Assembly: GCF_039540575.1 (NCBI RefSeq)
Contig: NZ_BAABFC010000011.1
Location: 1-60,966 of the forward strand
Direction: 5' to 3'
DNA length: 60,966 bases
Source of the DNA: Pseudaeromonas paramecii
GTDB taxonomy: Bacteria > Pseudomonadota > Gammaproteobacteria > Enterobacterales > Aeromonadaceae
Positions within the stretch are counted from its first letter, which is position 1, and every line of letters begins with the position of its first letter. The position numbers and the translations under genes were made by a program. Positions 56,900 through 60,966 of the stretch are shown here, one piece after another. Under the pieces are notes generated by a model. It made no database searches, was not told where the DNA came from, and saw only the letters and a program-made list of their open reading frames with translations.

Positions 56900-57232
56900 A
56901 TGTCCATGTCAATCCCTCCCTCTCACCCGCCCATGGGCTTTGCCCAGCGGGTCTATCAGGTGGTGGCGGCCATTCCCTACGGGCGCGTCACCACCTATGG
57001 CCAGGTGGCCCGCCTGGCCGGCTCCCCCCGTGCCGCCCGCCAGGTCGGCGGCCTCTTGTGCCGCTTGCCCGAAGGCAGCCGCCTGCCGTGGCACAGGGTC
57101 ATCAATCGTTTTGGCCTCTGCTCGCTGCAGGGCGAAGACCTGCAACGACAATTGGCCCTGCTGCAGGCAGAAGGGGTACCCGCCGCGGCAGACTGCCCGC
57201 TGGATCTGGCCCGTTATGGCTGGCCAGACTAG
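56900..57232 (+). CDS. Alkyltransferase-like (ATL) DNA-binding protein
   Basis: The product of about 110 residues aligns with the DNA-binding domain of O6-alkylguanine transferases and with E. coli YbaZ/Atl: FAQRVYQVVAAIPYGRVTTYGQVARLAGSPRAARQVGG and PWHRVINRFG. The active-site cysteine of true transferases (PCHRV) is replaced by tryptophan, the defining ATL change. ATLs bind O6-alkylated bases and hand them to nucleotide excision repair. The start is uncertain: GTG 56885, ATG 56900, 56906 and 56933 are in frame, none with a strong ribosome binding site. It is convergent with metA, overlapping its end by four bases. Confidence 0.88.
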   Translation: MSMSIPPSHPPMGFAQRVYQVVAAIPYGRVTTYGQVARLAGSPRAARQVGGLLCRLPEGSRLPWHRVINRFGLCSLQGEDLQRQLALLQAEGVPAAADCPLDLARYGWPD

Positions 57233-58146
57233 CTAAGCGTCCCCAGGTCGAACGGCGTCAACTGATAGACGTAGTAATTCAACCAGTTGGCAAACAACAG
57301 GTGCCCATGGCTACGCCAGCTGGAGTGCGGTGTCTGGCTGGCATCGTTGTTGGGGTAATAATTGACCGGCATGGCCGGCGCCAACCCTAGCCCCACATCC
57401 CGCTGGTATTCGTTGTGCAGGGTATCGGCATCGTATTCGGGATGGCCGGTGACGTAGACCTGGCGGCAATCCGGGCTCACCGCCAGATAAACACCCGCCT
57501 CATCAGACTCGGCGAAGATCTGCAGATCGGTGTTGGCACGGATAAAATTCCCTTCAAAGCTGGCGTAACGGGAGTGCGGCGCCAGAAAGCGATCGTCGAA
57601 GCCGCGCACCAGCGGATCCAGGGCCACCAGGCGGCGATGCTCGTAGACACCGGACAGTTTGGCATCCCGGGTCTGCTTCTCCAGGCCATAAAACACCTTG
57701 AGCGCCGCCTGGGCGGCCCAGCACAGAAACAGGGTCGAGGTGACATGGTGGCGTGACCACTCGATGATCTCCACCAGGGTGTCCCAGTAGACCACATCAT
57801 CAAACTGCACCAGCCCGAGGGGCGCCCCCGTGATGATGAGACCGTCATACTTGTTCTGCTTCACCTGGGCGAAATCCTGATAAAAGGTCTCCAGGTGCGT
57901 AATGGGGGTGTTCTTTGACTCGCGATTGTCGATGCGCAACAGGTCGACGTTCACCTGCAGCGGAGAGTTGGAGAGCATGCGCATCAGCTGGATTTCTGTC
58001 TCGATCTTCTTGGGCATCAGGTTCAGCAGCAACACCCGCAGGGGGCGTATGTCCTGATGAACGGCCCGCGTCTCGGTCATGACAAAAATATTCTCTTCAC
58101 TGAGAACCCCGGCTGCCGGCAGCTTATCCGGAATGCGAATCGGCAT
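57229..58146 (-). CDS. metA: Homoserine O-succinyltransferase
   Basis: The 305-residue enzyme activates homoserine for methionine synthesis. The nucleophile is Cys142 in LFLCWAAQ and the His/Glu dyad is in TGHPEYD. Gly111 (ITGAPLGL) is the residue associated with succinyl rather than acetyl transfer in this family. The ATG has GGGAG six bases upstream, and three tandem Met boxes lie just before it, so repression by MetJ with AdoMet is expected. metJ itself is not in the window. Confidence 0.97.
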   Translation of the reverse strand: MPIRIPDKLPAAGVLSEENIFVMTETRAVHQDIRPLRVLLLNLMPKKIETEIQLMRMLSNSPLQVNVDLLRIDNRESKNTPITHLETFYQDFAQVKQNKYDGLIITGAPLGLVQFDDVVYWDTLVEIIEWSRHHVTSTLFLCWAAQAALKVFYGLEKQTRDAKLSGVYEHRRLVALDPLVRGFDDRFLAPHSRYASFEGNFIRANTDLQIFAESDEAGVYLAVSPDCRQVYVTGHPEYDADTLHNEYQRDVGLGLAPAMPVNYYPNNDASQTPHSSWRSHGHLLFANWLNYYVYQLTPFDLGTLS

Positions 58147-58172
58147 GGCTCACTCCCTCAAGATAACGGTAA

Positions 58173-58196
58173 AAACGTCTGGACATCTAGAAATCT
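58173..58196. promoter_or_regulatory. Tandem MetJ (Met box) operator
   Basis: Three consecutive eight-base units AAACGTCT, GGACATCT and AGAAATCT match the consensus AGACGTCT at seven, six and six positions. They lie 27-50 bp upstream of the metA start, as in E. coli. Confidence 0.85.
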
Positions 58197-58305
58197 ACAC
58201 CAAGGGGCGGTCACTGTCATCCATTGTCACCACACGCACACTGGCACTTCCTTTCCCTCCCCCCTTTGACTAGCATTAGCGCTGACACTTCAAAGCGGTA
58301 ACTTG

Positions 58306-59577
58306 ATGGCAGGCATAAAGATCTCCATTGATCGGCTCCAGATTGGCAACTACGTAAAATTGCCGGTTAACTGGAAGGATCACCCCTTTCTCTTCTCCAG
58401 CTTCCTGATTAAATCGCAGGAACAGATAGATCTTATCCGCAGCCTGGGCCTCAAACAGGTGGTCATCTTTCCGGATAAGTCCGACACGCCGCCCAAACCC
58501 ATGAGCAGCGAGATCCAGCTGGCCGAACCCGCCATCAACCATGATGAGGTCGCGGATCTGGATGCCCGGCTGCGCGCCGATAAGGCCCATCGCATAGAGC
58601 AGCTCAAGCAATACCGCCGCAGCCTGCAGCGCAGCGAGAAGGCGTTCGAACGCTCGCTCACCCAGATGCGCAGCTTGATCAACAAGTTGCAAAACCGCCC
58701 CTTGACCGCCATGCAGGAGGCTCAGGAGCTGGTGGACGACATGGTGAGCAAGCTGCTCAATGCCGATGAGATGGTGCTGCACCTGATGTCCGACATGCCG
58801 GAAGGGGAGTCGATTTACTATCACTCCCTCAACGTGGCGATCCTGGCCATGATGCTGGGCAAGGAGGCCGGCTTCAACGAGCAGGAGATTAAGGTGTTGG
58901 GTATGGGGGCCATCTTCCACGATATCGGCAAGGTGAAGATCCCCAGTCAGATACTGCGCAAGATGGAGCCGCTCACCAAGCCCGAGGAAAACCTGATGCG
59001 CCAGCACCCGCGCTACAGCCGGGATTTGCTGGATCTGGTCAAAGACTGCAACCCAGAAATCAAGACGCTGGTCTATCAACACCATGAGCGACTGGATGGC
59101 TCCGGCTACCCGGAGCAAGTGAAAGCCGACAAACTGGGCAAGCTGACCCAGATGCTCTCGATGGTGGATGAATACGACTCCCTCTGCCACCCGCAACAAA
59201 AGAGTCAGGCCCGGGTGCCCCACGTGGTGCTGTCTTATCTGTTCAAGCACAGAACCAAGCAACTCAACAAGGACTACATAGGGCTGCTGGTCAAACAGCT
59301 GGGCATCTATCCTCCCGGCAGCGTGGTGCAGCTTTCCAATGGCCAGGTGGGCCTGGTGATGTCGGTCAACCCCAAGCGCCTGCTCTATCCCAGCGTGCTA
59401 CTGTACGACCCCATGATCCCACGCCAAGAGGCGGCGATCATAGATCTGGAGGATGCCGGGCTGAGTATCGGCAAGGTCATTGCCCCAAGTCGATTACCGG
59501 AACCTGTGTTCGAATACCTGAACCCGCGCACTCGGATCAGCTTCTATATCGATTACACCAGTAATCTCAAACAGTAA
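58306..59577 (+). CDS. HD-GYP domain c-di-GMP phosphodiesterase
   Basis: The 423-residue soluble protein has an N-terminal DUF3391-type region (KISIDRLQIGNYVKLPVNW), a helical linker (about 85-145) and a complete HD-GYP domain with YHSLNVAI, IFHDIGKVKIP, MRQHPRYSRDLL and HHERLDGSGYP. These metal and signature residues are intact, so phosphodiesterase activity on c-di-GMP is expected. The C-terminal part (GSVVQLSNGQVGLVM) is common in this group. The ATG at 58306 is chosen over a TTG one codon earlier. It is divergent from metA. Confidence 0.93.
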   Translation: MAGIKISIDRLQIGNYVKLPVNWKDHPFLFSSFLIKSQEQIDLIRSLGLKQVVIFPDKSDTPPKPMSSEIQLAEPAINHDEVADLDARLRADKAHRIEQLKQYRRSLQRSEKAFERSLTQMRSLINKLQNRPLTAMQEAQELVDDMVSKLLNADEMVLHLMSDMPEGESIYYHSLNVAILAMMLGKEAGFNEQEIKVLGMGAIFHDIGKVKIPSQILRKMEPLTKPEENLMRQHPRYSRDLLDLVKDCNPEIKTLVYQHHERLDGSGYPEQVKADKLGKLTQMLSMVDEYDSLCHPQQKSQARVPHVVLSYLFKHRTKQLNKDYIGLLVKQLGIYPPGSVVQLSNGQVGLVMSVNPKRLLYPSVLLYDPMIPRQEAAIIDLEDAGLSIGKVIAPSRLPEPVFEYLNPRTRISFYIDYTSNLKQ

Positions 59578-59661
59578 CATCCATAAGCGCCCACTGTGCG
59601 CCTGAGCGGGGGTCGTGCTAACGTAGCCGAACCCTCTGGCTTGGCATTTGAGATAGCCTTC

Positions 59662-60831
59662 ATGCATATCGAAATTATCACCACAGGCGATGAGGTGCTG
59701 ACCGGCTTCATCGTCGACAGCAATGCCGCCTGGCTATGCCAGCGACTGCTGGATAAAGGAATGCAGGTCCAGCGTCGCCAGACGGTGGGGGATGACCTGA
59801 CGCATCTGGTAGCCATCCTTAAGGAGCGCAGCCAGCAGGCTGACATCATCATCGTCAATGGCGGATTGGGCCCCACCTCAGACGACAAGACCACAGAGGC
59901 AGCGGCTCTGGCTGCCGGCGTCGGCTTGGCATTGGATACCGCCTGGCTGGATCAACTCGAGGCACGCTACGCCAGCCGTGGCCGCCCCATGCCCACCAGT
60001 AACCGCAAGCAGGCGATGCTGCCCACAGGGGCTAGCAAACTAGATAATCCCATCGGCACGGCCTGCGGCTTTGAGCTCCAGATCGACCGGGCACGTTGTT
60101 TCTTTACTCCAGGCGTGCCGAACGAGTTTTTCCGCATGGTCGATGAGCAGATACTGCCCAGGCTGGCGACCGGGGAGCAGAGCCAGAGGACCGAGGTGCG
60201 TCGCTACTTCACCTTCGGTGTCTCCGAGTCGGCCCTGAGCGATCAACTGGACAATCTCAGCTGGCCGACCCATATCGTGTTGGGCTACCGCTCCTCCATG
60301 CCGCTGATCGAAATAAAGCTCATCAGTCAGCAGGCCGATGACACCGACTTTGCCCTGGCAGAGCAGCAACTGTTGCCAATTCTAGCGCCGTATCAGGTAG
60401 GACAAGGTGATTGGCAGATGGCGACGGATCTTCAGCGGCTGTTGGATAACCAACCGCTGGTGCTGCATGAGGATGCCAGTCAGGGTTTGCTACTGCGACA
60501 GCTAGCCCCAGTGTTACCCAGGCTCAGCGCCCACTACGGCCCACTGCCAGCCTCGGCCGCCGCACTGTTAAAAACCCTGCAGCAGCACGATGGCTTACAT
60601 CTGGCAGTGGGGCAGGCGAGCGAAGCCGGCATTCCGTTGGCCCTTTGGGATGGTCAGCAAGGAGCAGCCCAGACGCTGAATATTGGCCTGCAAGATCAGC
60701 AACTTCACACCACCGTCATCAGCTTTGCCGCCCTGCATATGCTGCAACGCCACCTGCAGGCGCTGCCTGCCATCTGCGATTATCAGACACTCAAACGCAG
60801 TGAGCTGCGGCACAGCCGCCTATCCGGCTAA
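59662..60831 (+). CDS. CinA-like protein (MoCF-domain nucleotide-binding)
   Basis: The 389-residue protein has the molybdopterin-binding-like (MoCF) domain of CinA: IEIITTGDEVLTGFIVDSNAAWL, VNGGLGPTSDDKTTEA and FFTPGVPNEFFRMVD. The C-terminal 130 residues correspond to the CinA deamidase domain but are diverged (ASQGLLLRQLAPVLPRL in place of the usual catalytic pattern), as in E. coli YfaY. Full CinA proteins hydrolyse ADP-ribose and NMN; activity of this subgroup is uncertain. The ATG at 59662 begins the conserved region and lies 84 bp after the HD-GYP gene. Confidence 0.88.
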   Translation: MHIEIITTGDEVLTGFIVDSNAAWLCQRLLDKGMQVQRRQTVGDDLTHLVAILKERSQQADIIIVNGGLGPTSDDKTTEAAALAAGVGLALDTAWLDQLEARYASRGRPMPTSNRKQAMLPTGASKLDNPIGTACGFELQIDRARCFFTPGVPNEFFRMVDEQILPRLATGEQSQRTEVRRYFTFGVSESALSDQLDNLSWPTHIVLGYRSSMPLIEIKLISQQADDTDFALAEQQLLPILAPYQVGQGDWQMATDLQRLLDNQPLVLHEDASQGLLLRQLAPVLPRLSAHYGPLPASAAALLKTLQQHDGLHLAVGQASEAGIPLALWDGQQGAAQTLNIGLQDQQLHTTVISFAALHMLQRHLQALPAICDYQTLKRSELRHSRLSG

Positions 60832-60864
60832 GTTGAGCTAACAAAAAAGAAAGCAAAAAAGCAA

Positions 60865-60890
60865 AAACCCCGCCAAGGCGGGGTTTCTTT
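60865..60890. terminator. Rho-independent terminator between cinA-like gene and tRNA-Thr
   Basis: A perfect ten-pair stem AAACCCCGCC / GGCGGGGTTT with a two-base loop is flanked by A-rich sequence on the left and TTTCTTTA on the right. It serves the cinA-like gene and probably also the minus-strand tRNA transcript. Confidence 0.88.
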
Positions 60891-60894
60891 ATGA

Positions 60895-60966
60895 TGGTGC
60901 TGATACCCAGAGTCGAACTGGGGACCTCACCCTTACCAAGGGTGCGCTCTACCAACTGAGCCATAT
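60895..60966 (-). tRNA. tRNA-Thr (GGT), cut by the window edge
   Basis: All but the first four bases of a tRNA-Thr are visible: intact D arm, anticodon arm CACCC TTGGTAA GGGTG, T arm CCCAG TTCGACT CTGGG and encoded CCA. It appears identical to E. coli thrT over this span and is a normal counterpart to the degenerate copy at 33730-33804. Confidence 0.95.

Overview
The window is a piece of a high-GC gammaproteobacterial chromosome. RpoB (1342 aa), NusG, SecE (three membrane segments), AsnC, TusBCD, MgsA, MetA and the gene order tRNA-Tyr/Gly/Thr-tufB-tRNA-Trp-secE-nusG-rplKA-rplJL-rpoBC all follow the Enterobacterales/Vibrionales/Aeromonadales pattern. Two large lipoprotein pullulanases and the overall protein style suggest the Aeromonadales (an Aeromonas/Oceanimonas/Zobellella-like organism), but this placement is an inference without database searches.

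Layout. 0-11.6 kb is an accessory-like set of small units: a SieB-like membrane protein, a PAS-containing chemoreceptor, a LysR regulator divergent from agmatine deiminase plus an amidase-signature enzyme, an SDR oxidoreductase divergent from a second LysR regulator, an EamA exporter, an RhlE-like helicase and methylglyoxal synthase. 11.7-16.2 kb is the str operon (rpsL-rpsG-fusA-tufA, minus strand) behind a near-consensus promoter. Next come tusDCB with ridA, then ahpC-ahpF. 20.2-34.1 kb is the tRNA-tufB-secE-nusG-ribosomal protein-rpoBC block, with recognisable promoters for the tRNA, rplK and rplJ units, the L10 leader and the rplL-rpoB attenuator. 34.2-41.9 kb holds coaA, birA, murB, topB, an unusual histidine kinase, an acidic protein of unknown function and a 29-residue membrane peptide. 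42.1-51.1 kb is two tandem pullulanase genes, followed by asnC. 52-60.9 kb holds a small exported protein, metH, an alkyltransferase-like gene, metA with Met boxes, an HD-GYP protein, a CinA-like gene and the edge of another tRNA-Thr.

How the genes work together. The core is the translation and transcription machinery with its usual autoregulatory leaders. Around it are methionine synthesis (metA, metH), peroxide defence (ahpCF), tRNA thiolation (tusBCD), extracellular alpha-glucan use (two pullulanases) and c-di-GMP and cAMP/cGMP-type signalling (HD-GYP, cyclic-nucleotide-domain kinase).

Most notable items: a perfect LexA-type box overlapping a promoter just upstream of topB; a +2 (CT duplication) frameshift in tufB, next to a tRNA-Thr whose T arm is degenerate; the diverged tandem pullulanases with a perfect LacI-family operator upstream of the second copy; a possible small RNA between asnC and its upstream neighbour; a REP-doublet element; a 29-aa membrane peptide with an excellent ribosome binding site; and an agmatine deiminase paired with an amidase-signature enzyme rather than the usual nitrilase-type AguB. 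No phage, insertion sequence, CRISPR array or clearly new multi-gene system was seen.
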